Positions 41,482 through 53,515 of a stretch of DNA of 64,000 nucleotides are shown in pieces. The translations under genes were made by a program, and so were the position numbers. How positions within the stretch are numbered: the first letter of the stretch is position 1; each line of letters begins with the position of its first letter. The DNA lies in the NCBI GenBank assembly GCA_947650285.1, contig CANTFL010000073.1, forward strand, positions 248,001 to 312,000, written 5' to 3'. Below the pieces are notes generated by a model, which saw only the letters and a list, made by a program, of their open reading frames with translations, was not told the origin of the DNA and ran no database searches. This DNA is from Hyaloperonospora brassicae (Eukaryota; Oomycota; Peronosporomycetes; Peronosporales; Peronosporaceae).

Positions 41482-42524
41482 GATGGTCCGTCTCGCTGTT
41501 GCGGCTTCGCAACAGCGCTGGACCCACGCCCATTGCCCTTTCTGGCGAATGGTCGTCCATTTCGCTCAGTACTGTTTGGTACTGGGCGTGGAGCACTACA
41601 CTCGTATGCGTAGTGCCCTAACTTCTGACAGCGATTGCACCTCTGCAATCGCTTGTTGTTCGAAGAGCGAGGTCTCTCGCTCTCAACATAGCAGAGGTCC
41701 ATTGGTTCTGGACCTCCGATCTCTTGTCGTCTCGGTGGACGATAAGAGTTTGAGCTAGCATGAGCCTGTCTTATGCTAAAGTCTTCCTGTTCCGCGGCTG
41801 ATATCGCATCTTCCAGCGTATTCAGCTCAAGGCGGAACAGGTGGCTCCTGACGGGCCCTTCTGCGAACCCTTGCATGAACACCGTAATCAACGTGTGTTC
41901 ATGGACTGGGTTAGCAGTTATATTACTCGCAAGGAGTCGTATATGTTGTGCGTAAGCGTGCACATCACGCTTACCCTGCTTGAGTTTCAGGAGCTCTGAA
42001 CGAGCCCTGAACTCAGCTCGTGGCGGCTCAAACGTTTGTCTGAGCCGGGACTTGAAGTCATCTAGCGACCTAAGCACGTTTGGGTCGCTACGCTCGAGTC
42101 CCAGGGACCAAGTTTTGGCACGCCCTGCCAAGTGGGTCTGAGCAAATGTGAGTTTCATTTGCTCATCTTCGACGCGACGAGCCCTTAGGGCTCTGTCGAG
42201 TTCGACAAACCACAGTAACAGGGAGTCCTCCGGGACTCCACTGTACTTGGAGATGCCAACTTTTATGACTTCGGGACGACGCGCATGTGCCGTCCCGCCC
42301 ACAGCAGCATGGAATTGCTGCTGTCTCAACAGCTCCGTCTGTTGAGAACCGAGTTCTCTCAACTGCTCGGCCTGTTGAGAGCCTTGCTGGTGAAGCAAGG
42401 CTACTTTCTCCCTCTCGATGGCAAGTTCATTCTGAAAGAACTTGGCGATAGCGGCATGTTGTTGGTCTTTGTCTAGAGACTCTAACATGGCGCTAACGAC
42501 GAGTTCGCCTACGGTAGAACTCAT
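41460..42524 (-). CDS. Element B Gag polyprotein
   Basis: Intact 354-codon ORF with an ATG at 42524. The N-terminus is Gln/Glu-rich and helical (AIAKFFQNELAIEREKVALL). The retrotransposon gag domain (LLWFVELDRALRARRVEDEQ .. AQTHLAGRAKTWSLGL .. TVFMQGFAEGPVRSHLF) spans roughly residues 100-240. A CCHC zinc knuckle RCNRCQKLGHYAYECSAPRP (C-x2-C-x4-H-x4-C) lies near residue 300, followed by a basic tail. It builds the virus-like particle and packages element RNA by family. The stop TAG sits in the frameshift stem-loop. This is the only undamaged structural gene among the elements here. Confidence 0.93.
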   Translation of the reverse strand: MSSTVGELVVSAMLESLDKDQQHAAIAKFFQNELAIEREKVALLHQQGSQQAEQLRELGSQQTELLRQQQFHAAVGGTAHARRPEVIKVGISKYSGVPEDSLLLWFVELDRALRARRVEDEQMKLTFAQTHLAGRAKTWSLGLERSDPNVLRSLDDFKSRLRQTFEPPRAEFRARSELLKLKQGKRDVHAYAQHIRLLASNITANPVHEHTLITVFMQGFAEGPVRSHLFRLELNTLEDAISAAEQEDFSIRQAHASSNSYRPPRRQEIGGPEPMDLCYVESERPRSSNNKRLQRCNRCQKLGHYAYECSAPRPVPNSTERNGRPFARKGNGRGSSAVAKPQQRDGPSKNGRGQ

Positions 42525-42639
42525 TCGTTCTACCGCACCTCATTCGATGTCACTCAAATGGGTAAACCCTTCACGCGTGGCGTGAAAGGTATCTTCTTCA
42601 TCCAACATGAACATATTGGATGATGTTGTCCTTGGAAGG

Positions 42640-42658
42640 ACTACAAAGTGCTACCAGG
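42640..42658 (-). promoter_or_regulatory. Primer-binding-site-like sequence of element B
   Basis: Minus strand TGGTAGCACTTTGTAGTCC, two bases inside the 5' LTR. Also present in A (one change) and C. Confidence 0.6.
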
Positions 42659-43049
42659 TGTAACGGGGCACACCCTTGCGTAACTTAACGCAAGGGTTTT
42701 GGGTGCCCCGACAGACGTACACGTGGCAAGCGAGGAAGCGTAGGTAGGGTATAAGCAGAATGGTTATATTAATATAATTAAGTCTTTAAACTACTGTCTC
42801 TCTGTTTGACTTAGCTTAACTATACTAATATAACTGCATGTATGGTGACGTCTCGTCACCACTCATTGCGCGCGTCTTGTGGCGATTGGTGGGTTGATAT
42901 CATCACGATATCAACCAATGAACAGACTCTTTGGTCGACCCTTCAATATCACCACTTTGGTGATATTGCTCAAAGAATATCCATCTTTATATTCTTTATC
43001 GTCACTTTCCTCAAAGTGACAATTCCATGTAACGGGCTGCCCCGTTACA
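42659..43049 (-). repeat. Element B 5' LTR (right end)
   Basis: 391 bp, pairs with 35065..35453. Carries the compound hairpin CCCTTGCGT/ACGCAAGGG near its outer pol-sense 3' end. Confidence 0.93.
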
Positions 43050-45640
43050 ACCCTCACATACATCAAGACAACTGCGACAGGGCGCAGAAAGAAAGCACGA
43101 TATATCAAGACCTCGAGACAGCTCAAGTGGTCAGAAGGTCAAGCAGATCAAGATCCACATAATAACAAGGCGATCTCGTTGAGATCTAGCCAGCTTATTT
43201 CGAGTACCTACGAGTGCCTTTTGACTGTGTGAAGATTTTTATCAAATATCACCCTTATAATTTACGGTCAAGTTTGCGTTGACCCGAGTCTACGTAAAAG
43301 AGTGCAGCCCGCTCTACGATAGAGTACAAAGGTGAGGAAGTATTAAAGTACGAGAATGGAGTACCCCCCCCCCTTCGATAGTCGGTCGTTTAAATGCCAG
43401 TGTAGAAGCGTGATCACATTAGCACTTTTATGAGCCCGCTCCACCACGCTATCGCGCCATTTTTTTGCGAGAGGTATAGACCATTAACGGCCTAAATTAA
43501 TGAAGTATGGTCAGTGTGGAGGGTTTAAGATCGAATAATAGCTGATGCAAACGGCGACATTCCATATATTTGGACCTGCAGAATTCCGAAGGCGTTATCT
43601 GATCATTGTAATTGGTAAAGTTTGTTATTAACTTACGCACCGGTCTGATGAGCTGTCTTGAGCTATTCGTAATAGACTAGAAATATTTCAGATTCCCTTT
43701 GATTATGGATTCACATAGGCGATAGCTGCGTGGAAAGGTATGTCGATTTGCGTATGCGTTTTTAATTTCGAGTTCGGTCAATGTGATTTTGCAGCTTCTT
43801 GGGACCACTTGATCTGGTCTTATATTTACTTGACATGATTTTCTGATCACTTCTGACGCCTAGATATTTGTTAGGCCAAATCAAATCAATTTTGCTGCAC
43901 GAATAAATTGATTTATATGCGCTTAGTCCCACTAGACTGACCCTAACTTTTCGCTTCTATATGCTTATTACCAACGTTGTGATCTCACGGATTACTTAGA
44001 TCCGTCTTTTCGATATCGGCTTTCCAGAAACTGAATCGATGTCTGATCGCTATCGATGCAGTTTGAGAGAGATCTTGAACACTTTTGTTCAGAACTTCCA
44101 TGGAATCAACTCGATTTGCCTTGCGTCGCGATCCTCATTTTATGGGAAAGCAAATGAATCTTTATTGAGAGGAGATACGCGTCTCGTTATCAAAATCGTG
44201 CAAGTATATGCATATATTCTGCGGAGCCAATCTTTTACCAGCTATATTAATAGCAATCTTCAATCTGCAATCTGCCCACCCTTTTTCTAATATATTCTGA
44301 AAGGATGGATTGAATTTTGGTGTATAAAATTTGCTCGGAGCTTATGTTGTCAAATGTCGTGTTCCGGGCTATGTGTCAAACGTACTTGTCCTGTACACCA
44401 ACACGAACGCCAGTATTCATAGACTAACATTCATATCATACATGCAATTATAAAATATCACCAATATGTATCCGGATCAACTTTCGACGTCCAACGAGGC
44501 GACTTCCAATGAATCTGAGAATTAAAATTTCAAATTTTTTTGTTCCCGATCAAAGTTAAGTACATTGATTATCAATCGATGGTAGCATCCTGCACATTTA
44601 TAATCATTTTAGACAGAACGGCTGACCTCATACTAACAGGACGTTGTGTAAAGGTTATATAGACACTTCGACGAGTGGTACTAATTCAGGCAATACGGTA
44701 TCGAACTTAATTATTATAGATACATCATATAAGCGGTAATCATACGCCGGCGTACTCGCGTTGAACGTCTAGTGGCTTAACTTTGACTTCATGATCCAAA
44801 TCGATCACCACAGTTCATTGTCAACAGCTATACCACCAAATTGACATTTTCCATTTTTGGTCTATCTTGAATCAAATTAATCTAATCTGTTCACTCATAA
44901 TCGATGCAGTCACTCGTATAAAGACGTACCACCGTCATGTCCTACGACTATAGCCATTATCGCACACTCGTTGGGCTTGTATAGATATGCGCATTGATTC
45001 TAGTAAATTTTCACGAGCGACAACCTCCACTTTTCTTAGATCAAGGTCGTCAACCATCAATTATTGTCTAATGTTTTTTTTATATATTTGGACCCGACCA
45101 GCGTGACAAATCGAACGATATTGCGAATCTGATTTAACAGGTACGATAAGCCGAATTTGCTAAGACCTAATGTTGACTACCAATTTCAACTTCGCCGGAC
45201 AGATTTTAGTTGTCGTACACTTTTTAATTATACAGCGTGGACCCGCGAAATCGTGACTCGTTCCCATATCCAGTTTACATCAGTCCCTTTTAGCAGTCTT
45301 TTTAACACAAAATTCTTTAAAAAAACAATGGTCAACAGTTGAAGGATAGCTGCGACTGAGCCATGCATTCTTTGTGGTCTGTAAAATGTATTCAGATACT
45401 GGTTGATGCGTCAAGGTTATAAAAATTGACGGACCGACGAAAGACGACTAACTCTGCTCCGTCAATGTAGTCAATTCTCATCGCACAGACTATCTTTATA
45501 TTGCTGAACTAACACATCATATAAAAAATTCTGATCTGATGAAATTCGCCAATAATAGCGAGATTTAGTCTATCTATCTAGTTTTTTTTTAATTTTTTGC
45601 GATGCCTGAGCACTCATGATATATTTTGCGATATTCCTTA
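43050..45640. other. AT-rich spacer
   Basis: No genes recognised. A C10 run lies near 43,363. Confidence 0.4.
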
Positions 45641-45649
45641 GCAATCAGA

Positions 45650-46010
45650 CTGTGCGAACGGTCGTACTGAACTATTTACGCAAAAAATGATGCAAGTACA
45701 CCACTAGGGCATAGACCCTTTTCGTTGCCATCCACCTCTATTTAAAACAAGACAGATATTATTCTTGCTGGATCAGGTTCTTGCAGTCTCACTGAATTCA
45801 TGCGCTTAAACAAGAATCATTCAGCCAACTAGAAACTTGCCCTTTTTCGGTCGCCGTACAGCTAATGACCGAGCCATAGTAATGAAATCTAACAGGCGTA
45901 AAGTCGGTGGACTTACATATTTGTTTCACATGCAAATTCTCGCCTAGAGAGAAACACATCGTCGAAGTATATTGGTGCTATATTTAGAGTCGTAATACCT
46001 ATATATTTAT
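45650..46010 (-). pseudogene. Highly decayed gypsy RT fragment
   Basis: GATGCAAGTACACCACTAG and CACATCGTCGAAGTA match the RT connection and YFDD regions of element B at the nucleotide level, in the same order and spacing direction. Little else remains. Confidence 0.5.
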
Positions 46011-46042
46011 GAAATTATAAAATTAAAAGGAAAGTCGCTTGG

Positions 46043-46478
46043 TGCAACAGGGTACACCTTGTGTCGACACGACACAAGGCGAGGTGCACCTGGCGTGACG
46101 TGCACGTGCGAGGAAGCGCACTCAAGTTGCGGAACCCGAAGAATTTTGTCAAAGGAAAAAGTAGAACTGGTATTTAATATAGTTACGTTTTCCTATCTAA
46201 AACATCTTTGACTTGCTCTGACTATATTAAACTACCATCTCTTATGTGGGACTCGTGCTCACCACCCATTGCGCGCGTCTAGCAGCGATTGGTGGTCAAT
46301 CTGGTTGATGTGACGTATACATCAACCAAGTGGAGCACCCACGAATATTACCCTTGGGGGTAATATTCTGACAACGTCACCTCTTCGAGTGATGTTGATT
46401 TGAGTATCATCTAAAATAGATACTACCCAACAATTAATATTTTCTATCAACTTTTATGTAAAGTGCTCACCCGTTACA
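46043..46478 (-). repeat. Element C 3' LTR (left end)
   Basis: 436 bp. Followed inside by TCACCCCCCCTCCTCCTTAA, the complement of a strong polypurine tract. Confidence 0.9.
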
Positions 46479-46611
46479 TCACCCCCCCTCCTCCTTAACC
46501 ATCAGTAACAATAGTGAGTGGACTTGATTGGCGACAGAGCGACTACCGTCGTGTCGCCCTTGGGACAGGGAGTACGTGTTGTTCTCTCCTCTCATTTCAG
46601 CTTCTCAGCGC

Positions 46612-48360
46612 ATGACAAGACCGTCTATGCGCTGTGTAACTAAGGCCGAGACTGAAGCGGCTGCATGGATGCGTGCAGACGGAGAACAAGCTGTCCAAGG
46701 CTCAACAGCAGGTATTAAGTCACCTGCTGCGGCTAACACGCAGTCTGCAATTCCCATATATTGCAGGAGCACGTGGCCAACCACGTGCAGCTCCTTCACT
46801 CGCAGCCAAAGCTGTGGGTGGTAATTCCTTGGGCCAAGATCCCGAAATAGAGGTGATCTGTTCGAGCAAGTCGGATGATCCGTCCTACTCGCAATCATGC
46901 GCAAAGCCCAACCGTAAGGTTGCGGGATTGACGACTGCCGCGCCTCGCGGCAGTCTTGATAGGGACTTGCGCTATGAGATGTTTGGTTCATCCGACGAGT
47001 CGATTAACTCGTCTCCGAGATCGAATTGACCGCGCTCGTATTCATACGAGGCGAGTGCGAAGCATGAGGGCGTGATTACTCATGAAAGTGTCGATGACTC
47101 CTCGCGGAGTCATCGTAGCCGGAGCCGCGGCAATACTGGGTATTGCGGCAATCGTGGTGCGAGCTCTCATGTTGGCACCACGCAGGAAGAGCAGGATCGC
47201 AACGCGTTGCGAACTGCTCCTGAGATTAAGCCATGGATCCTTCGGTGAGTGAGTTGATAGAGAGGTATGGATTTACCGTTGGGAACTTTCAAATCCCACT
47301 CTTTGACTCGTCGAGGATCCACGGTCTTGACTCCAGTGCGAAAAACTATCGCACTGAGCGTGATTTCTTCATCGATGTTTTTTCAGACATCGATGGTATC
47401 ACGGCAAATACAAGAGAGACGAATTATCGTTATCTCAGGCGTGGAACTCTTTCATTGGTAACATTGAAAGAGGTGGCCGTGATACTTGGTTAGAAAAACT
47501 TAACACGGCGCGCATTATGTTTGAGCGAAAGTCCGTGACCGGTGCTTGGTTCAGATTGCACCGATTGTCTCGAGAGGCAGGTTTAACTTGCCTCTCGCGG
47601 GGAGAAAAGTGTCAGAGTTGTGTTGACAACTCTGTTCGCGCCCTTAGGGAGGCATACCTCCGTAATCAACCCTCTGGAGCGCGCGGATCTCTTCCGAGAT
47701 GAACCAAGGAATTGAGACTTTGCAATTCCTTTACGAATGCTCCGGGCGTTCGTTCGAAGATAGGCCTCCGCCAAAGGGCGGGTCTCGTAATGCTCGACGA
47801 GACCGGGCAAATACATCATCAGCTGGGAGCGGGAGTCCCAGCTGTTCCACGTGGGTGGATGTCCCCTCCACTTGACGAGGTAACTCGTCCTTGATCCTAA
47901 ATCGTCACAGTGGTTCAAGATACGCTCTACAATGAAGCGTTGACCACCGTGTGAGTCCACCAAGGGATGTGGAGGAGGAGGGAAAACGTCCTCCAAGTCG
48001 TTCGACTTACCATCTTGATTCACACCAGATGGGTCGCGCAATTGATTAATTGCGCAAAGATTTGGAGCTCGAGCGAGACAGATGCTACGCTCTGACCTAT
48101 TCTGTGCGGAAACACCGCAAGGATCTCGAGACCGATCGTGCGAAGGACCGTGCTGAGTACGCGGTCGCGCAGCTTCAGGTCGAGCGCGATGTCCGCTCCC
48201 TTGTCGGTGAGCTGTCGACAGCTCGCGGAGAGATCCTTTGTTTGAAGGAGAGATCTCTTCGGTGCGCGACCAGGTTGAACGCCTGGAGCGCGAGCGCAAG
48301 AACTTGATGGAGTTTCTTAAACGTAAGGGCTATCTTCATCGTCGGAAGAAGCCTCGTACT
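46612..48360 (+). pseudogene. Element C antisense ORF (aORF), frameshifted
   Basis: Homologue of the B aORF, 134 bp inside the left LTR. It starts at the ATG inside a hairpin, and several frameshifts and stops follow. Conserved pieces are DPEIEVICSSKSDD, YEMFGSSDESINSS, IPLFDSSRIHGLDSSAKNYR, TCLSRGEKCQSCVDNSVRA with the C-x6-C-x2-C motif, and the coiled coil KDLELERDRCYALTYSVRKH .. [20 protein letters not shown]. Antisense to the chromodomain over 47,583-48,299. Confidence 0.7.
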
Positions 48361-49609
48361 GACAGTACGGGCGGAGACGCCCCACTTAGAACGTAGGGTG
48401 CGTGCGCATCCTACGCGGCAGCTCGATCGTGTATGCGTTGCCTTGTCGATATAGTACACGAAAGGGGCCGATGTACTTCGGCAGTAGTTTACTACTGCCC
48501 ACATTAGTCACTACGTTTCTAGGTAGATTTGCCGTAGATAGTAGTACTAAGTCGCCTTCAATAAATGAAAGAACATTTGCTCTTCCATTCTTGTCAGCGT
48601 TCCATTTCTGTCGGTCCACCGCGTGAGCGATGAAGTCCTGCACGAAACGGACCACTGTTTCATGAGCCAGCAGAAATCTTTCTGCTGACTCGGCATTGTT
48701 TTGTTCAGTTCGCCTTGTGCAAACTGAACAAAGAGTCCTTTCCTCTTTCTGCTCATCAGCGAGGGTGTCATCATCCTCGCTGGTATAGTCGTTGGAGGTG
48801 CTGAAAATAACAGCATCGTCTTCATCATCTGACTCAATATTAGCGTCATCGCTAATATTTAGATGGTCGTCGTCGACGTCTACATGATCGACATCGGCAT
48901 CATAAGTGTCGACGTTAACGTCGACACGTGATGAGCAAGAGTCAGAACGGTTTTTGCTCGAGCGATTCCGTACCCCACTTAACCAAGAGTCACACTCTAA
49001 TAGATGGGCAGACGTGGATGGCGTAATCCATTCACGAAGAACGGGGTATGCTAGGTCGATGTATGCTCCGAATAATTGATGTCGAATTACACCAGAGGTA
49101 AGAATTCACTCCAACTCGAGAACGAGTGGACGTATCCTCGAAGGATCTCTTCGAGGACACGGTTCGCACGTTCCGTCTGACCATCTGTTTCGGGATGGTC
49201 AAATGTCGACATCTCCAACCGCGTTCCGAGTGATCGGAACACGGATGCCAAAATTCTGCGGTGAACCGAGGGTACGGTCGGATACGAGTTCACGGGGTAA
49301 CCCGTGAAGTCGAAAGATCGTGTTGATAAAGACACGAGCACATCCCTGAGCCGTGATTTACTCGGGTACCGCAGCAAGATGCACCATCTTGCTTAACCGA
49401 TCGACGAACACAAGAATGCCGTTACTCTTGTAGGCGTCTTCGGGGAGCCCGAAGACAAAGTCCATTGAAACGGATTGCCAGCACTTTTCCGGGACAAGAA
49501 GAGGTTGTAGAGGTGCACGGGAAGGAGGACTAGGCTTCACCCGTTGACAAACCTCGCAGGCACGAATGTACTTGCGCAAACTGATATTGGCGTGGCCAGT
49601 AAAAGTCAC
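47583..49609 (-). pseudogene. Element C integrase and chromodomain
   Basis: Fragments: CWQSVSMDFVFGLPEDAYKS with the first catalytic Asp kept (49358..49609), [20 protein letters not shown] (49087..49377), IGPFRVLYRQGNAYTIELPR (48386..48655), and a chromodomain RFIVERILNHCDDLG .. YLVKWRGHPPTWNSWDSRSQ (47583..48299). Several frameshifts. Confidence 0.83.
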
Positions 49610-50399
49610 GACTTACCGTGAGGTAAGTCTTTTCTCTCCCACGATGCCCGCCTGTCGGGGCATCGTGACACTCAAACATGATGCGCAGGCGCAAATCATT
49701 ATTAGTGGGAACAACGACGCGATGCGTGTCGCCGACAACAACTGTGTAGTACAGCAACCCGTTGCTAGTCGTGTACCGACCCTCCTCGGATCGGTAAAAA
49801 GCCGGCAAACCTTTCAAAGATTTCCGTGATGGGTTCATCATATCATCTATCAAGCGCAGAAGATCCTTGTCTTTTGCGTAAGCCTTTCTCACGTCTTCAA
49901 GCAGTGTTGACGGCGGGACACTGACCGATAGCGCTGCAACTGTAGGCTTTTCCGCACTGTTACATTGCGCGCCCGGCCCGAAATCGGGTTGGCGCGATAG
50001 CACATCAGCGACGACGTTGAGTCGTCCTGGTTTATACGCGACGGAGAAGTTATACTCCGCAAATAAAGACAGCCATCCCGCCATTCTCTGCGAGAGGTGG
50101 AGACTGTTGACGGCCGTGCGTAGTGACGCATGGTCCGTATCGACAATGAACGGTCTATCTCCCAATAGATAGACGCGAAACTTGGCCAGTGCGTACTTCA
50201 TGGCAAGACGTTCCTTGTCATGGACTGAGTATTTGTGTTTATCTGCTTGCAGCTGACTCGATTGATAGCAGATGACGCGCTCTGAGCCATCTGTGTCAAA
50301 TTGCATTAACGCACAGCCGATCGCAAAATCGCTGGCATCACATACCACATGAAATGGCCTGTCCTGATCTGCAATCGCCAGTATGGTCGATTGCATCAA
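49530..50399 (-). pseudogene. Element C RNase H and integrase zinc region
   Basis: Open 289-codon segment: FHVVCDASDFAIGCALMQFD, YAEYN-like FAEYNFSVAYKPGRLNVVAD, then GHRGREKTYLTVSRDFYWPR of the integrase N-terminus. The catalytic RNase H motifs look intact in this stretch. Separated from RT by a TAG after FEGI, shared with element A. Confidence 0.85.
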
Positions 50400-50405
50400 G
50401 CTCTG

Positions 50406-51359
50406 CTAGATACCTTCAAAGGAACGCTGACAGTCAGCGTTCCATGACCACTTCACATTTTTCTTTAGTAAACAAGAAAGATGAACAGTCATCTCGGCGT
50501 AGTTACGCGAGTACTTGTGCAAGCACGCCGCTAGACCAAGGAACTTCCTTAGTCCCTTGACATCGACTGGCACTGGCCAGTCGGTGATCGCCTTGATCTT
50601 TTCGGGATCAGGGCGTACGCCGTGTTTACCCACGATGCACCCAAGAAGCGGTATTTCGCTAGCCGCGAATATACACTTCTTGAGGTTGGTGTACAACTTA
50701 TACTTGCGCATAAGTTGAAGAACCTGACGAACGTGTGTTCTGTGAACTTCCACGTCCGTCTTTCCGTCCATAGCCCGGCTATGGTCGAACACATCGTCGA
50801 AGTAACTCGGTGCGAAATAGCGCACCGGTCTCAACAGATTTATGACACATCTATTAAATGTTGCAGAGGCGTTGCCCAGCCCCTGTAGCAGCACTAGCCA
50901 CTCACACAGCATACCGCTGGGGGTGCTCGCTGCTGTGAACGGCATGTCCCATTCACGCATGAAGATCTGATAGAATCCATCCATCAGATCCATGGACGAA
51001 AAGATGGTACTCTTAGACATACCATCTATAATTACGTCCTTCCTCGGTGTCGGCGTCTGAGCCGGTACCGTTGCAGCATTCAACTTGTTGAATGCGTGCA
51101 CTATCCGCCATCCTCCTGTGGTCTTTCGTATACAGGAGGTCGAAGAGCTGTGAGAAGAAGTTAGTTCCCTCACATGACCCGCGGCAGAGCGATCGGCAAA
51201 GAACTTGTCGATCGCTAGTACTTGTTCACGAGGCAGTGGCCACTGCTTCATGACACAATACTTCGAGCCCGGTCTGAGCTCGATCTCGTGTCGAGTGCCT
51301 TTGTCCTTAGACAGCTCGCAAGGCACGGATTCAGGAAATACTTCCTTGAATTCGATCAA
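50406..51359 (-). pseudogene. Element C reverse transcriptase
   Basis: Open 317-codon segment with all RT blocks: KYCVMKQWPLPREQVLAIDK, WRIVHAFNKLNAATVPAQTP, MDLMDGFYQIFMREWDMPFT, SYFDDVFDHSRAMDG (catalytic DD kept) and PLLGCIVGKHGVRPDPEKIK. The TGA of A and B is TGC here. Ends at a TAG after FEGI. Confidence 0.88.
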
Positions 51360-52085
51360 TCCTTAAACAGAGGATTTGCCTGAAGCGACTCCCAGGATTG
51401 AGACGTATATCGCTCAATCCGAATCTTCTCATCAAGGACACTTTTGTCCATCGATGGGATGATGAGAACCCTTTCGTTCTCAGCAAAAACCATCGCCGAT
51501 AGAATATCGGTGACGTACTCTTCCTCCGCGGAGAGTACAAGGATATGCTTAATTTTGCCACTACGCAGATAATGTAAGAACAATTTTGGTTTTAACGTTG
51601 GCAAATGAGTTATATCCGTCGTTAACTTCGGAGGCGGAACCTGATCAAGCGTGTAATCGCCTACTCTTGATCCGTCATTGTCCAAGACATCCAATGTCAC
51701 GATTACTTTGGGAAATTACATCTACATTGCGGTCTTGTACAGTCGTGCTAACGATCGTACCACGAGTGAGGCCATCGCACTCACTCGCAGAACATCCACA
51801 CGCTTGTGGACGCTCAAAGATGTTCATGAGATGGTCGTCTGATGAACAAGCGACAGTCATCGTTACTGATTGATGCTTCCAGCTCACCCTTGGCTCGTAT
51901 CTTTTGAGCCAAGGTAGTCCTAGGATGACATCAAACTTGTCATCCAGATCGAGTACGATGAAATCATCATCGTACTGCTCGTCTTTCAACGTGTTGTAGA
52001 TTCCGGCTACACGTTTCTTCACATTAATCGATGCGCCTGTCACTATGCGTACCGTCATTCTCGTTGGAAAGGTGTCCCACTCCAC
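51356..52085 (-). pseudogene. Element C protease-linker segments
   Basis: 51675..52085 encodes the protease end and linker, identical over 136 residues with element A 24134..24544. 51356..51700 is nearly identical with A 24519 onward. Lacks the ~130-codon Gln/Glu/Ser linker of B. Confidence 0.85.
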
Positions 52086-52334
52086 GAAGTTAAAACTTCC
52101 GACCTATAGTGACTGGTTACGAACAAAATTGTTCGACGCCCCACAGTCATCTAGGGCGCAAAGTGACAACTACTTTTTCTCCTCCAACGCAAGGTGATGA
52201 GGGACAACTCCTCACCATGTTCAGAGCATACACACAATGATTGTGTGTCTGGAGCAACCTTCGTCAAGAGATTTGCAAATTCTCTTGAGGTTGCTGGATC
52301 TAAGGGGGCTCTGTACCTACCCCCGTCCATGTTT

Positions 52335-53400
52335 TTATGGTCCGCTGCGCTTTTGCGAAACCGCGACAGCGCTGGACCCACGCCCATTGCCCTTTCTGGC
52401 AAAAGGTCGTACATTTCGCTCAGTACTGTTTGGTACTGGGCGTGGAGCACTACACTCGTATGCGTAGTGCCCTAACTTCTGACAGCGATTGCACCTCTGC
52501 AATCGCTTGTTGTTCGAAGAGCGAGGTCTCTCGCTCTCAACATAACAGAGGTCCATTGGTTCTGGACCTCCGGTCTCCTGTCGTATCGGTGGACGATAAG
52601 AGCTCGAGCTTGTATGAGCCTATCTCATATTGTAATCTTCCTGTTCCGCTGCTGCGATCGCTTGTTCAAGCGTATCCAGCTCTAAACGGAACGGTGGTTC
52701 CTGACAGGCCCGTCTGCGAGCCCTTGCATGAACACAGTAATCAACGTGTATTCATTTACCGGGTTGGCAATTATACTACTCGCAAGGAGTCGTATATGCT
52801 GAGCGTAAGCGTGTACATCACGCGTACCCTGTTTAAGTTTCAAGAGCTCAGATTAAGACCTGAACTCAGACCGTGGTGGCTCAAACGTTTGTTTGAGCCA
52901 ATTCTTGAAGGACTCAAGCGACTCAAAGGCACATGGGTCGCTCATCTCAAGCCCCAAGACCCAAGTCTTGGCACGTCCTGCCAAGTGGGCTTGAGCAAAT
53001 GTGAGTTTCATTTGCTCATCTTCGATACGACGTGCCCGTATGGCTCTGTCAAGTTCGACGAACCACAGTAACAGGGAGTCTTCTTCGACTCCTCTGTACT
53101 TAGAGATGTCAACCTTCAAGGTTTTAGGACGACGTGTGCTCGTCGTCCCGTTCACAGCAGCATTCAATCGCTGCTGTCTCAACAGTTCTGTCTGTTAATC
53201 ACCGAGTTCATTCAACTGCTCGGCCTGTCGAGAGCCTTGCTGGTGAAGCAAGGAAATTTTTCGCGTTCGTCGATAAGTTCATTCTGAATGAACTTGGCTA
53301 TAGCGCCATGTTGGAGTCCCTTTACAGGGGCTCCAACATGCTGCTAATGGCTGTTTTGCCGACGGTAGAACTCATTCGTTCTACCGCCCTCCATTCGATG
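52335..53400 (-). pseudogene. Element C gag, decayed
   Basis: Pieces in shifted frames: WFVELDRAIRARRIEDEQMK, AQAHLAGRAKTWVLGLEMSD and the zinc knuckle NRCQKLGHYAYEC. Stops and frameshifts break it, and the first ATG region (about 53,377) is damaged. Confidence 0.75.
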
Positions 53401-53515
53401 TCACTCAAATGGTCAAAGCCTTCACGAGTTGCGTAAAAGATCTCCTTCTCATTCAACATTTTCATGTCGGATGAGGTGGTTTTGGTCGCTGGAAGGACTA
53501 CAAAGTGCTACCAGG

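Larger units (their letters stand above)
35065..43049 (-). mobile_element. Element B: Ty3/gypsy chromovirus with intact gag and a long antisense ORF
   Basis: About 8.0 kb with LTRs of 389 bp (35065..35453) and 391 bp (42659..43049). Minus-strand order: LTR, PBS-like site, gag, -1 frameshift signal, protease, RT, RNase H, integrase, chromodomain, purine tract, LTR. The plus strand between the left LTR and integrase carries the aORF. Flanks ACTCT (35060..35064) and ACCCT (43050..43054) look like a target duplication with one mismatch. Gag is open, but pol contains several stops and frameshifts, so the copy is not autonomous. Confidence 0.94.
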
